Shown: one piece after another, positions 47,100 through 55,343 of the stretch
How positions within the stretch are numbered: the first letter of the stretch is position 1
Layout of the letters: each line of letters begins with the position of its first letter
Assembly: GCF_016219575.1 (NCBI RefSeq)
Contig: NZ_JACRMG010000016.1
Span: 62,001 to 126,000, forward strand
Reading direction: 5' to 3'
Length of the DNA: 64,000 bases
Origin: Bradyrhizobium sp.
GTDB taxonomy: Bacteria > Pseudomonadota > Alphaproteobacteria > Rhizobiales > Xanthobacteraceae
The notes under the pieces: model-generated
What the model saw: only the letters and a program-made list of their open reading frames with translations
What the model was told of the DNA's origin: nothing
The model's database searches: none
Translations under genes and position numbers: made by a program

Positions 47100-47621
47100 C
47101 TACACCTCCACGCCCTCATGCCGCAGCAGCCAGCGCTTGCGCGCCAGCCCGCCGCCATACTTCACGAGCGAGCCGTCGGCGCCGATCAGGCGGTGACAGG
47201 GCACGACGACGGAAACCGGATTGGCGCCGTTGGCGTGTCCGACGGCGCGCATCGCGCGCGGCGCGCCGAGCCTCGCTGCCAGCGCGCCATAGCTCAGCGT
47301 CGAGCCCACGGGAATCTTCGGCAGCGCATGCCACACCTTGCGCTGGAACGGCGTGCCATTGACGCGCCAGTCGATGTCGCCGAGGCGGTCGAGATCGCCC
47401 CGGAAATAGCCGGACAGCGCGGCCTTCACGGCAGCGGGCGCCCGCGCATTCTTCAGTTCGACCGCACCGTGGTGCATCCGCAGCAGCTCGCGCATGCGCG
47501 GCTCATGATCCTCCCAGTCCAGCGCGCGCAGCACGCCGTCCCCGTCGGTCACAAACAGCGCGATACCGATCGGCGTTTTCAGCCGGTCGAGGCGAAAAAC
47601 GTCAGGCCTTCCGGCGGTCAT
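47100..47621 (-). CDS. ogt: methylated-DNA-protein-cysteine methyltransferase
   Basis: A 173-residue suicide repair protein removing O6-alkyl groups from guanine. The active-site motif VVPCHRLIGADGSLVKYGGG is present in full, preceded by the Arg-finger helix region GTPFQRKVWHALPKIPVGST. There is no Ada-type N-terminal Cys/HTH domain, so it is the Ogt form. Likely monocistronic and divergent from the DUF1304 gene. Confidence 0.96.
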   Translation of the reverse strand: MTAGRPDVFRLDRLKTPIGIALFVTDGDGVLRALDWEDHEPRMRELLRMHHGAVELKNARAPAAVKAALSGYFRGDLDRLGDIDWRVNGTPFQRKVWHALPKIPVGSTLSYGALAARLGAPRAMRAVGHANGANPVSVVVPCHRLIGADGSLVKYGGGLARKRWLLRHEGVEV

Positions 47622-47708
47622 CGGCGCATCCCGAAGTTACTGGTATCTCGCACTCTCCATGCCGGCCGTGTTAGCGTCCACCCGAAAACCGGATGCTTGG
47701 GGGAAGAC

Positions 47709-48071
47709 ATGATCGTGATCGGCAATGTCCTGGTGGCGCTGGTCGCCTTGCTGCACGTTTATTTCCTGTTCCTGGAAATGGTTCTCTGGACCAAGCCGGT
47801 GGGCTTGAAGACGTTCGGCAACACCCCGGAACGCGCCGAGGCGATGGCGGTGCTGGCCGCCAACCAGGGCCTCTATAACGGCTTCCTCGCTGCCGGCCTG
47901 TTCTGGGGATTGCTGCACTCGGTTCCCGCCTTCGCGTTCCAGATCAAGGTGTTCTTCCTGGTCTGCGTGATCGTCGCGGGTGCCTACGGCGCCTACTCGG
48001 TCAGCCGGAGGATTCTCTTTGTGCAGGCGGCGCCTGCTGCCCTCGCTTTGATCATTCTCTGGTTCGCCTGA
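47709..48071 (+). CDS. DUF1304 small membrane protein
   Basis: A 120-residue protein with four hydrophobic helices. The family pattern is clear: LVALLHVYFLFLEMVLW, then ERAEAMAVLAANQGLYNGFLAAGLFWG, then the GAYGAYSVSRRI loop. ATG 47709 follows GGGGGAAG. Function is unknown; its fold has been compared with small membrane transport proteins, but nothing is established here. Confidence 0.88.
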   Translation: MIVIGNVLVALVALLHVYFLFLEMVLWTKPVGLKTFGNTPERAEAMAVLAANQGLYNGFLAAGLFWGLLHSVPAFAFQIKVFFLVCVIVAGAYGAYSVSRRILFVQAAPAALALIILWFA

Positions 48072-48086
48072 AGTTGGCGCCCGCCC

Positions 48087-48135
48087 GATACAAAATCGCG
48101 AAAACAACCCCATGCAAAGTAGAATGGGGTCCGGC
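48087..48135. repeat. short Bradyrhizobium-type intergenic repeat with hairpin
   Basis: A segment containing GCGAAAACAACCCCATGCAA is one I recall as recurrent in Bradyrhizobium intergenic DNA. It forms a 7-bp stem ACCCCAT/ATGGGGT (48107-48113 with 48124-48130) around a 10-nt loop, and may act as a terminator for the DUF1304 gene. Confidence 0.5.
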
Positions 48136-48176
48136 TCGCAACATTCGTGCTGCGCTGCGTTCCGCTGGCGCGCGCA

Positions 48177-48602
48177 TTACCTCGGAATCTCCCCGAACGT
48201 CTTCCCCACCGGCAGCACGGCATGGCGGATCAGGCGGGAATCCTCCACGGCGGCCTGGCGATGCTTGACGGCCTCGCGATAGACGGGGTCGCGGATCATC
48301 TCGACGAAGGCGGCGACGGAGGGGTATTCCGCGATGAAGCAGTGGTCCCAGCGCTCGGCCTCGGGGCCGATCAGCATCAGCTCGAACTTTCCCTGCCAGA
48401 CGATCCGCCCGCCGACCCGCTCGAACACCGGCCCGCTCTCCCGCCCGTAGGCCGCATAGGCCTCCGCCCCGGTCGCCTTGCGCCCGTCGGGATAGGCAGC
48501 CTGCGCGCGCAGCCGCACCAGGTTGAGCATGTGGATCGGGCCGGGCCGATCATTGTCGCGGAACTGCGCAAAGACTTCCTTGGTCGGATCGATATGGCCC
48601 AT
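48177..48602 (-). CDS. DUF1330 family protein
   Basis: A 141-residue protein of the dimeric alpha/beta-barrel (ferredoxin-like) DUF1330 family. Landmarks: GPIHMLNLVRLRAQAAYPDG, AEAYAAYGRESGPVFERVGG, and the final DHCFIAEYPSVAAFVEMIRDPVY. ATG 48602 is supported by GGGAGAAC; 12 in-frame residues upstream are excluded. No catalytic residues are known. It is transcribed towards the DUF1304 gene and is divergent from the PBP1a gene. Confidence 0.9.
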   Translation of the reverse strand: MGHIDPTKEVFAQFRDNDRPGPIHMLNLVRLRAQAAYPDGRKATGAEAYAAYGRESGPVFERVGGRIVWQGKFELMLIGPEAERWDHCFIAEYPSVAAFVEMIRDPVYREAVKHRQAAVEDSRLIRHAVLPVGKTFGEIPR

Positions 48603-48739
48603 GCCGTTCTCCCTTGATTGCGAGGGGGTTTCTAGCACGCGCCGCCCCAGCTCCTAATCCCGGGTTAACCTCTTGCTAACCGCCCCTTAAAGTCCGCACC
48701 GTAGCGTGCGGCGGGGACCCGGTGTGAACGGCGTGGCGT

Positions 48740-50980
48740 ATGGCGTGGGGACGGAAAAAAAGCAGCGGACGCAAGGAGCCGCAATTCGGCCTGGCGGCCG
48801 CGATGGCCGATTTGCGCCTCGACCCCAAGGACCGCATTCCCGCCGCCCAAGATAAGCCGAAGAAATCCGCCAAACGGAGGGCGGACGATGATGACGACGA
48901 TGCCCCGCCCCCACCTCCGGAGCGCAAATCCCGCGTGAGCAAGAGCGGCGCCAAACGACGCGCGAAATCGCCGCGGCGCTTCCGCCTCGGCCGCCTCGTC
49001 TATTGGGGCGCGGTGCTGTCGCTCTGGGCGGTCATCATGATTGTTGGCCTCGTGATCTACGCCGGTGCGCATTTGCCGGCGATCCAGTCGCTGGAAATCC
49101 CCAAGCGGCCGCCGACCATCCAGATCACGGGCCTCGACGGCAGCGTGCTGGCCACCCGCGGCGAAATGGCAGGCTCCAATGTCGCGCTGAAGGATCTGCC
49201 GCCCTATTTGCCGAAGGCCTTCATCGCCATCGAGGACCGCCGCTTCTATTCGCATTTCGGCGTCGACCCCGTCGGCATCGCGCGCGCCGCCGTCACCAAC
49301 GTGCTGCACCGTGGCGTCTCGCAGGGCGGCTCGACGCTGACGCAACAGCTGGCGAAAAACCTGTTCCTGACCCAGGAGCGCACCTTCAAGCGCAAGCTGC
49401 AGGAGGTGGAGCTGGCGCTGTGGCTGGAGCGCAAGCACTCCAAGAACGAGATCCTCGAGCTCTATCTCAACCGCGTCTATTTCGGCTCCGGCGCCTATGG
49501 CGTGGAGGCGGCCGCGCAGAGATATTTCGGCAAGTCGGCGAGATCGGTCACGCTGGCGGAGGCCGCGATGCTCGCCGGCCTCGTCAAGTCGCCGTCGCGG
49601 CTGGCGCCGAACCGCAATCCGGAAGGCGCCGAGCAGCGCGCGCAGATCGTGCTGACAGCCATGGCGGACGCCAATTTCATCACGGATGCGCAGGCGCAGG
49701 CCTCGATCGGCCATCCCTCCTACAAGGTGAAGCCGGCCGGCGCCGGCACCGTCAACTATGTCGCCGACTGGATCGGCGAAGTGCTGGACGACCTCGTCGG
49801 CCAGATCGACCAGAGCATCGTGGTCGAAACCACCATCGATCCGAAGCTGCAGGGCGTAGCGGAAGCTGCCATCATCGACGAACTCGCGGCCAAGAGCGTG
49901 AAGTTCAACGTCACGCAGGGCGCACTGGTGGCGATGACGCCGGATGGGGCCGTGCGCGCCATGGTCGGCGGCCGCAACTATGCGGAAAGCCAGTTCAACC
50001 GCGCGGTGACCGCCAAGCGCCAGCCCGGCTCGGCGTTCAAGCCGTTCGTCTATCTGACCGCACTCGAATCGGGACTGACGCCGGAGACCATCCGGCAGGA
50101 CGCGCCGCTCGACCTGAAGGGCTGGCGGCCGGAGAACTATACCCACGAATATTTCGGCGCGGTGACGCTGACGCAGGCGCTCGCCATGTCGCTCAACACG
50201 GTGGCGGTGCGGCTCGGCATCGAGGTCGGGCCTAAGAACGTGGTGCGCACCGCGCACCGGCTCGGCATCTCCTCCAAGCTGGAAGCCAATCCGTCGATCG
50301 CGCTCGGCACCTCGGAAGTCTCGGTCACAGAACTGGTCGGCGCCTATGCGGCGCTCGCCAATGGCGGCCAGGCCGTGTCGCCGCATGTGGTGACGAAGAT
50401 CCGCACCATGGAAGGCAACAAGCTGCTCTATGCGCGCCAGGCGGAGCAGGTCAACCAGGTGATCGAGCCGCGCTATGTCGCGATGATGAACACCATGATG
50501 CAGGAGACCATCGCCAGCGGCACCGCACGCAAGGCCGACATCCCCGGCTGGACCGCGGCCGGCAAGACCGGCACCAGCCAGGATTTCCGCGACGCCTGGT
50601 TCATCGGCTACACCGCCAATCTCGTGACCGGCGTCTGGCTGGGCAATGACGACAACTCGCCGACCAAGAAGGCGACTGGCGGCGGCCTGCCGGTGGAAGT
50701 CTGGACCCGCTTCATGCGTACAGCCCATCAGGGCGTGCCGGTGGCGGGCCTGCCGAATTCGCGCGGCGGCGTCGGCGGCTTCCTGTCGAATTTCTTCCAG
50801 AACACTGCGCCGTCGAGCGTCGCGCCGGTGCAGGCGCCGCCGCGGCCGATGCCGTCGGATGGCGGCTACCGCCCGCCGCCGACCCGCGCTTCCGCACCGC
50901 CGCCCCAGCCGAATGCGCGGCCGGAACCCGCCGCCGGCCTCGATGGCTGGCTGGTGGACCGGCTGTTCGGGGGACGTTAG
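48740..50980 (+). CDS. mrcA: bifunctional penicillin-binding protein 1a
   Basis: A 746-residue class A PBP that polymerises and crosslinks peptidoglycan. A long cytoplasmic N-terminus (1-82) is very basic, with a run of six Asp and then Pro at 49-60. One membrane helix spans about 88-110. The GT51 domain has catalytic Glu165 (FIAIEDRRFY) and GGSTLTQQ (196-203). The transpeptidase has Ser431-x-x-Lys434 (PGSAFKPF), SLN at 484-486 and KTGT at 609-612. A Pro-rich tail follows. It complements MtgA. It lacks the OB-like insert of long PBP1a proteins. Confidence 0.95.
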   Translation: MAWGRKKSSGRKEPQFGLAAAMADLRLDPKDRIPAAQDKPKKSAKRRADDDDDDAPPPPPERKSRVSKSGAKRRAKSPRRFRLGRLVYWGAVLSLWAVIMIVGLVIYAGAHLPAIQSLEIPKRPPTIQITGLDGSVLATRGEMAGSNVALKDLPPYLPKAFIAIEDRRFYSHFGVDPVGIARAAVTNVLHRGVSQGGSTLTQQLAKNLFLTQERTFKRKLQEVELALWLERKHSKNEILELYLNRVYFGSGAYGVEAAAQRYFGKSARSVTLAEAAMLAGLVKSPSRLAPNRNPEGAEQRAQIVLTAMADANFITDAQAQASIGHPSYKVKPAGAGTVNYVADWIGEVLDDLVGQIDQSIVVETTIDPKLQGVAEAAIIDELAAKSVKFNVTQGALVAMTPDGAVRAMVGGRNYAESQFNRAVTAKRQPGSAFKPFVYLTALESGLTPETIRQDAPLDLKGWRPENYTHEYFGAVTLTQALAMSLNTVAVRLGIEVGPKNVVRTAHRLGISSKLEANPSIALGTSEVSVTELVGAYAALANGGQAVSPHVVTKIRTMEGNKLLYARQAEQVNQVIEPRYVAMMNTMMQETIASGTARKADIPGWTAAGKTGTSQDFRDAWFIGYTANLVTGVWLGNDDNSPTKKATGGGLPVEVWTRFMRTAHQGVPVAGLPNSRGGVGGFLSNFFQNTAPSSVAPVQAPPRPMPSDGGYRPPPTRASAPPPQPNARPEPAAGLDGWLVDRLFGGR

Positions 50981-51001
50981 GCCGCGCCCGCACCCTCCAT
51001 T

Positions 51002-51108
51002 GTCATGCCCCGCGCATGCGGGGCATCCAGTACGCCGCGGCTTCGCGGCTCAATCGCTGCTGTCTCTGGAATACTGGATCGCCCGCATCCGCGGGCGACG
51101 ACAACCTT
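51002..51108. repeat. palindromic intergenic repeat (ATCCAGTA...TACTGGAT type)
   Basis: ATCCAGTA (near 51028) and TACTGGAT (near 51071) are inverted, each flanked by a small GC hairpin (GCCCCGCGCATGCGGGGC and CGCCCGCATCCGCGGGCG). It lies between the convergent PBP1a and metallopeptidase genes. This repeat type is common in Alphaproteobacteria. Confidence 0.75.
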
Positions 51109-51131
51109 GAGCAAGGCCGCTCGAAGAGCTG

Positions 51132-51887
51132 CTAATCCTCGATCCCGTAACGATGCAGATCGTTGCCGTGGGTATCGAGCCAGACTTTCGCGCGCTCGAC
51201 GTGGACGCAGACGCGGCCGACCACGCGCCAGAACCGCGGCGAATGGTTCATCTCGACGAGATGGGCGACTTCATGGGCGGCGAGATAATCCAGCACGAAG
51301 GGCGGCGCGAGGATCAGCCGCCAGGAAAATGACAGCGAGCCCGCCGAGGTACAGGAGCCCCAGCGGCTGGACTGGTCGCGGATCGAAACCCGCTTGACCC
51401 GCACGCTGAGGGCTTCCGCATAGGCCAGCGAAGCCTTGTGCAATTCCTTGCGTGCCTCGCGCTTGAGATAGTCGTGCACCCGGCGCTCGGTAAATTCGCC
51501 GCCCCCGGCCACGCAGAGAATCCTCTCGCCGCTGTCGCGCGTCTCCGTCCACACCGTGCCGCGCTCGCCGGCGCGGTGCACGATCCGGTGCGGCACGCCG
51601 CGCAGCGGGAGCACCGTGCCGGCCTGGAAAGGCGCCGCCTTCGGCAGGCGGCCGAGGCGCGCGGCGATCCAGCCGCCATGCATGTTGGCGAACTCCCTTG
51701 CCTCCGCGATGGTGCCGCGCGGCGGCATGGTGAGGATCGCCTCGCGGTCGGTCGGGTGGATGCGCAAGGTGTAGCGGCGCGCGCGCCGGTGCCGGCGGAG
51801 CTTGACGGAGAAGAACTGCGAGCCGTGCCTGACCACGATAGTCGAGGGTTCGGCGGGCCGCCGGTACAGGAGCGCGCGAGTAGCCAT
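51132..51887 (-). CDS. YgjP-like (DUF45) metallopeptidase
   Basis: A 251-residue protein with the YgjP/WLM zinc motif HEVAHLVEMNHSPRFW (two His of HExxH plus a third His of the H-S-P segment), preceded by RWGSCTSAGSLSFSWRLILA, the conserved family core. The N-terminal half forms the strand-rich lead-in with RRHRRARRYTLRI. ATG 51887 was chosen; the further 28 upstream residues come from the 5' region. Members are SprT-related and sometimes linked to DNA-protein crosslink repair or restriction systems; no such partner is adjacent. Confidence 0.87.
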   Translation of the reverse strand: MATRALLYRRPAEPSTIVVRHGSQFFSVKLRRHRRARRYTLRIHPTDREAILTMPPRGTIAEAREFANMHGGWIAARLGRLPKAAPFQAGTVLPLRGVPHRIVHRAGERGTVWTETRDSGERILCVAGGGEFTERRVHDYLKREARKELHKASLAYAEALSVRVKRVSIRDQSSRWGSCTSAGSLSFSWRLILAPPFVLDYLAAHEVAHLVEMNHSPRFWRVVGRVCVHVERAKVWLDTHGNDLHRYGIED

Positions 51888-52003
51888 GTCTGGAAGTCCG
51901 GGGAGGAGTAGTTCGCCCGGAATCTGCCATATCCGCCGCCAGGGAAATCGCTCGGCGCAAAAACAAATCATTTGCCCAATATACAGGGGTCGGGCCGCCC
52001 GGC

Positions 52004-52165
52004 GCCCCTAGGGGCAGGGGCTGGAACCAAAAAAATTAGGTCGATTCCGGACCAAACAGGGGACTCAAAAACTGAGTCCAAACTCATTCGTTCGGAGGGG
52101 TGCGAATCCCGATTACCGGTGCCGATTCAGGGGGTTAACCCGAACGCCGATTCGCGTTCGGGTTT
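52004..52165 (+). ncRNA. possible structured small RNA ending in a terminator
   Basis: This non-coding stretch holds a 12-bp palindrome GCCCCTAGGGGC (52004-52015), a hairpin with a perfect 7-bp stem (GGACTCAAAAACTGAGTCC, 52061-52079), an alternative hairpin TGAGT/ACTCA (52073-52077 with 52082-52086) that would exclude the first, and finally a terminator-like hairpin (52137-52164). No promoter is obvious and expression is unproven. Confidence 0.35.
52137..52165. terminator. hairpin downstream of phaZ
   Basis: AACCCGAACGC pairs perfectly with GCGTTCGGGTT around a 6-nt loop; TTT follows on the plus strand. It sits 4 nt beyond the phaZ stop and could terminate phaZ (minus) or a plus-strand transcript. 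Confidence 0.75.
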
Positions 52166-52168
52166 CCA

Positions 52169-53509
52169 TTATTCAGCGGCTGAATGCGCCACCTTGAGCG
52201 CCGGCTTCTTGTTGGTCGCCGCCGAGATCATGAAATCATTGATGCGCGGCACGATCTCCGAGCGGAAGCGCGAGCCGTTGAACACGCCGTAATGGCCGAC
52301 GCCCTTCTGCACGTAATGCACGCGGCGATGGGCGGGAATCAGCGGGCACAGCGCATGCGTGGCCTCGGTCTGGCCGAGACCGGAGATGTCGTCGTTCTCG
52401 CCCTCCACCGTCATCAGCGCCACGCGGCGGATCTTCGAGGGATCGACCGGGCGGCCGCGATGAGTCATGTCACCCTTGGGCAGCGCGTGCTTGACGAAAA
52501 CTAGATCGACGGTCTGCAGATAGTACTCGGCAGGCAGGTCCATGACCGCGAGATATTCGTCATAGAATTCGCGGTGCTTGTCGACGAGGTCGCCGTCGCC
52601 CTTCACCAGATTGGCAAACAGCGCCTTGTGGGCGTCCATGTGCCGGTCGAGGTTCATGGTGATGAAGCCGTTGAGCTGCAGGAAGCCCGGATAGACGTCG
52701 CGCATCACGCCGGGATGCGGGAACGGCACCTTGGTGATGACGTGGTTGCGGAACCACTCGATGCCGCGATCTTCGGCCAGCGCATTCACCGACGTCGGAT
52801 TGCGGCGGGTATCGATCGGGCCGCCCATCAGCGTCATCGAAATCGGCACATAGGGATCGTTGTTGGCCTCCATGACGGAGACCGCAGCCACCACCGGCAC
52901 CGAAGGCTGGCACACCGCGACCACATGCATGTTGCCGCCGAGCGCATGCAGCATCTCGATCAGGTAATCGACATAGTCCTCGAGGTCGAAACGGCCCTCG
53001 GTGACCGGCACCATGCGCGCATCCGACCAGTCGGTGATGTAGACTTCGTGCGTCGGCAGGAAGGCCTCGACCGTGCCGCGCAGCAGCGTCGCGTAATGGC
53101 CGGACATCGGCGCCACGATCAGCACACGCGGCGCCGGGCTGTTCAGCGGACGTGTCACCTTGCGGTCGAAGTGCAGGAGCCGGCAGAACGGCTTCTCCCA
53201 CACCGAGCGGACCTCGACGGGGACGCGGACGCCGTTGACCTGGGTCTCGTCGAGGCCCCAATCCGGCTTGCCGTAGCGGCGCGTGGTTCGCTCGAACAGC
53301 TCGCAGGCAGCGGCGACCGATTTGCCGAGCTCGGTATGGGTCCAGGGATTGAGCGGATTCTGAAACAGGATCTTGGTGGCGTCGGTGACGGCGCGGGCCG
53401 GATTGAGAGAGGCGTGTGCCATCTCGTACATCCAGTACATCGGCGTCGTGAGTACCGGACTTCCTTCGCTTACCAGTGGCGGTGCACCGCCAAATTCACC
53501 AATCGGCAT
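52169..53509 (-). CDS. phaZ: intracellular polyhydroxyalkanoate depolymerase
   Basis: A 446-residue cytoplasmic enzyme mobilising PHB granules. The nucleophile is Cys rather than Ser, as in intracellular PhaZ: VVAVCQPSVPVV (Cys200). Asp in VEGENDDISG and His in KGVGHYGVFNG complete the triad. The MYWMYEMAHASLNPARAV segment is the family N-terminal helix. The start MPIGEFGG at 53509 is chosen for its GAGGGA site; an internal Met at 24 or 27 is possible. No phaC or phasin gene is adjacent. It is the first step in carbon-store use. Confidence 0.94.
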   Translation of the reverse strand: MPIGEFGGAPPLVSEGSPVLTTPMYWMYEMAHASLNPARAVTDATKILFQNPLNPWTHTELGKSVAAACELFERTTRRYGKPDWGLDETQVNGVRVPVEVRSVWEKPFCRLLHFDRKVTRPLNSPAPRVLIVAPMSGHYATLLRGTVEAFLPTHEVYITDWSDARMVPVTEGRFDLEDYVDYLIEMLHALGGNMHVVAVCQPSVPVVAAVSVMEANNDPYVPISMTLMGGPIDTRRNPTSVNALAEDRGIEWFRNHVITKVPFPHPGVMRDVYPGFLQLNGFITMNLDRHMDAHKALFANLVKGDGDLVDKHREFYDEYLAVMDLPAEYYLQTVDLVFVKHALPKGDMTHRGRPVDPSKIRRVALMTVEGENDDISGLGQTEATHALCPLIPAHRRVHYVQKGVGHYGVFNGSRFRSEIVPRINDFMISAATNKKPALKVAHSAAE

Positions 53510-53635
53510 CTGTCCCTCAAACCCTGTTGCGCCGCAGCATACTGCAAGAAGCGTAATAAAGCGTCAATGTACCGGTTAGTTAATGGTTGGGGGCGGAAAT
53601 GCGAAAAGGCCCGCAATTTCACGGGGAAATGTGAC

Positions 53636-54460
53636 TTATTCGCCACCCCCGAGCAGCGATCCGAGCCGCTTGGCGCTGCGCAAAAGGGCAAGAAAGATCA
53701 GAAATGATGCAACGAGCAGCACGGCGTTGATGACGAGCGAATCAAGCATCAAATCGGCCCGGAAGGTGCCGTCGATCAGCAGCGAACGCATCCCCTCGAA
53801 GACGTACGTCGGCGGCAGCGCCCAGGCGGCATATTGCAGCCAGCCGGGCAGCACGCTGACGGGATAGTAGATGCAGGCGAGCGGCATCACGCCGAACATC
53901 AGCGTCCAGACGATGCTTTCGGCGCCGAGCCCGTTGCGCAGCACCAGGCCCGACACGAAGATCCCGATCGACCAGCTGAAGAAGATCAGGTTGCAGAAGA
54001 AGGCGATCAGCGGCAGGCCGATCGAATAGAAATTGAAGCCGAAGAAGAAGTAGGCAAGCAAAGTCATCGGGATCACGCCGATGGCCAGCCGGATCAGGCT
54101 CATGATCATCAGCGCGAGCAGGAATTCGATCGGCTTCAGCGGGCTCATCATGAGGTTGCCGAGGTTGCGCGCCCACATCTCCTCCAGGAACGAGATCGAG
54201 AAGCCGAGCTGGCCGCGGAACAGGATGTCCCACAGGATCACGGCACCGATCAGCGTGCCGCCGGCGCGGGCGAAAAAGCTGTCGTTCTGCGCGATATAGC
54301 TCTGCAGGAAGCCCCAGGTGATGATCTGCAGCGCCGGCCAGTAGATCAGCTCGAGCAGCCGCGGCCAGGACGACAGCAACAGATACCAGTAGCGCAACAC
54401 CATCGCGCCGATACGATGCAGCGCGATGCCCCGCCCCTCGCCCGCGGCAAGCTCGCTCAT
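53636..54460 (-). CDS. ABC-2-type transporter permease
   Basis: A 274-residue inner-membrane protein with six helices, ending at the ABC-2 C-terminal pattern (SVLPGWLQYAAWALPPTYVF). The first cytoplasmic segment has VLRYWYLLLSSWPRLLELIYWP, as in the NodJ/DrrB-like permeases. Its ATG overlaps the stop of the ATPase gene by 4 nt. The pair is an exporter; drug, polysaccharide or lipid are all possible. Confidence 0.92.
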   Translation of the reverse strand: MSELAAGEGRGIALHRIGAMVLRYWYLLLSSWPRLLELIYWPALQIITWGFLQSYIAQNDSFFARAGGTLIGAVILWDILFRGQLGFSISFLEEMWARNLGNLMMSPLKPIEFLLALMIMSLIRLAIGVIPMTLLAYFFFGFNFYSIGLPLIAFFCNLIFFSWSIGIFVSGLVLRNGLGAESIVWTLMFGVMPLACIYYPVSVLPGWLQYAAWALPPTYVFEGMRSLLIDGTFRADLMLDSLVINAVLLVASFLIFLALLRSAKRLGSLLGGGE

Positions 54461-55260
54461 CGCAGCTCCTCCCGGTCGCGGCCGCGGGCGACGTCGAGGA
54501 AGACTTCCTCCAGCGTGTCGCGGCCATAGCGTGCCATGATCTGCTCCGGCGTGTCGTCGTCCTCGATGCGGCCGCGCTTCATGATGATGACGCGGTCGCA
54601 GAGCCGCTCCACCTCCAACATGTTGTGCGAGGCCAGCAGGATGGTGGCGTTGTGGGTCTTGCGGTAATCCTCCAGATGCTGCCGCACCCAGTCGGCCGTA
54701 TCCGGATCGAGCGAAGCGGTCGGCTCGTCCAGCAGCAGCAGGTCGGGCTCGTTGATCAGCGCCTTGGCCAGCGCCACGCGGGTCTTCTGCCCGGCCGAGA
54801 GCTTGCCATTGGCGCGGTCGAGGAAATCGTTGAGGTCCAGATCGTCCGCCAGCTGCGCGATGCGCGCCCGCAAGTCCGCCACCGCATAGAGCTTGCCGAA
54901 GATGGTGAGGTTCTGCCGCACCGTCAGCCGCATCGGCATGTCGACATAGGGGCTCTCGAAATTCATCCGGCCCCGCACCGCATCGCTCTCCTCGGGCATC
55001 GGATGGCCGAGCACATGGATGCGGCCCGAAGTCGGCAGCACCAGCCCCATGATCATGGCAATGGTCGTGGTCTTGCCGGCACCGTTGCCGCCGAGCAGGC
55101 CGGTGATGCTGCCGCGCGCGATGTGGAAGCTGACGTCATCGACGGCGCGGGTGGTCTTGTAGAGCTTGACCAGATGCTCGACATCGATCGCCGCCGATTT
55201 CGGGTCGGCGGCGGGCGGCTTTGCGGGCGCATCGGCGACGAGTGTCATAATGCCGTTCAT
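54457..55260 (-). CDS. ABC-2-type transporter ATP-binding protein
   Basis: A 267-residue ATPase with Walker A GGNGAGKT, signature LSAGQKTRVALAKAL (Ala replaces the usual first Gly of LSGGQ), Walker B LLLLDEPTASLDP and the His switch LASHNMLEV. The N-terminal 25 residues are Pro/Ala-rich; a start at the Met of MTLVADAP (55248) is also possible. It powers the adjacent permease. It is divergent from regS. Confidence 0.94.
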   Translation of the reverse strand: MNGIMTLVADAPAKPPAADPKSAAIDVEHLVKLYKTTRAVDDVSFHIARGSITGLLGGNGAGKTTTIAMIMGLVLPTSGRIHVLGHPMPEESDAVRGRMNFESPYVDMPMRLTVRQNLTIFGKLYAVADLRARIAQLADDLDLNDFLDRANGKLSAGQKTRVALAKALINEPDLLLLDEPTASLDPDTADWVRQHLEDYRKTHNATILLASHNMLEVERLCDRVIIMKRGRIEDDDTPEQIMARYGRDTLEEVFLDVARGRDREELR

Positions 55261-55343
55261 TGGGCTATCGGCGACGCCAGCGCAAGGCTTTGCGCCCGCC
55301 TGGCCAATTTGTGATCGCGCCGACAGGCAGCTAAACTCCGGAC

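Noticed and set aside
52095..52130. Segment resembling a tRNA T-arm (GGGGTGCGAATCCC)
   Set aside because: The T-loop lacks the TTC, the stem is only 3-4 bp, and no matching acceptor stem or anticodon arm with U33 is found nearby.
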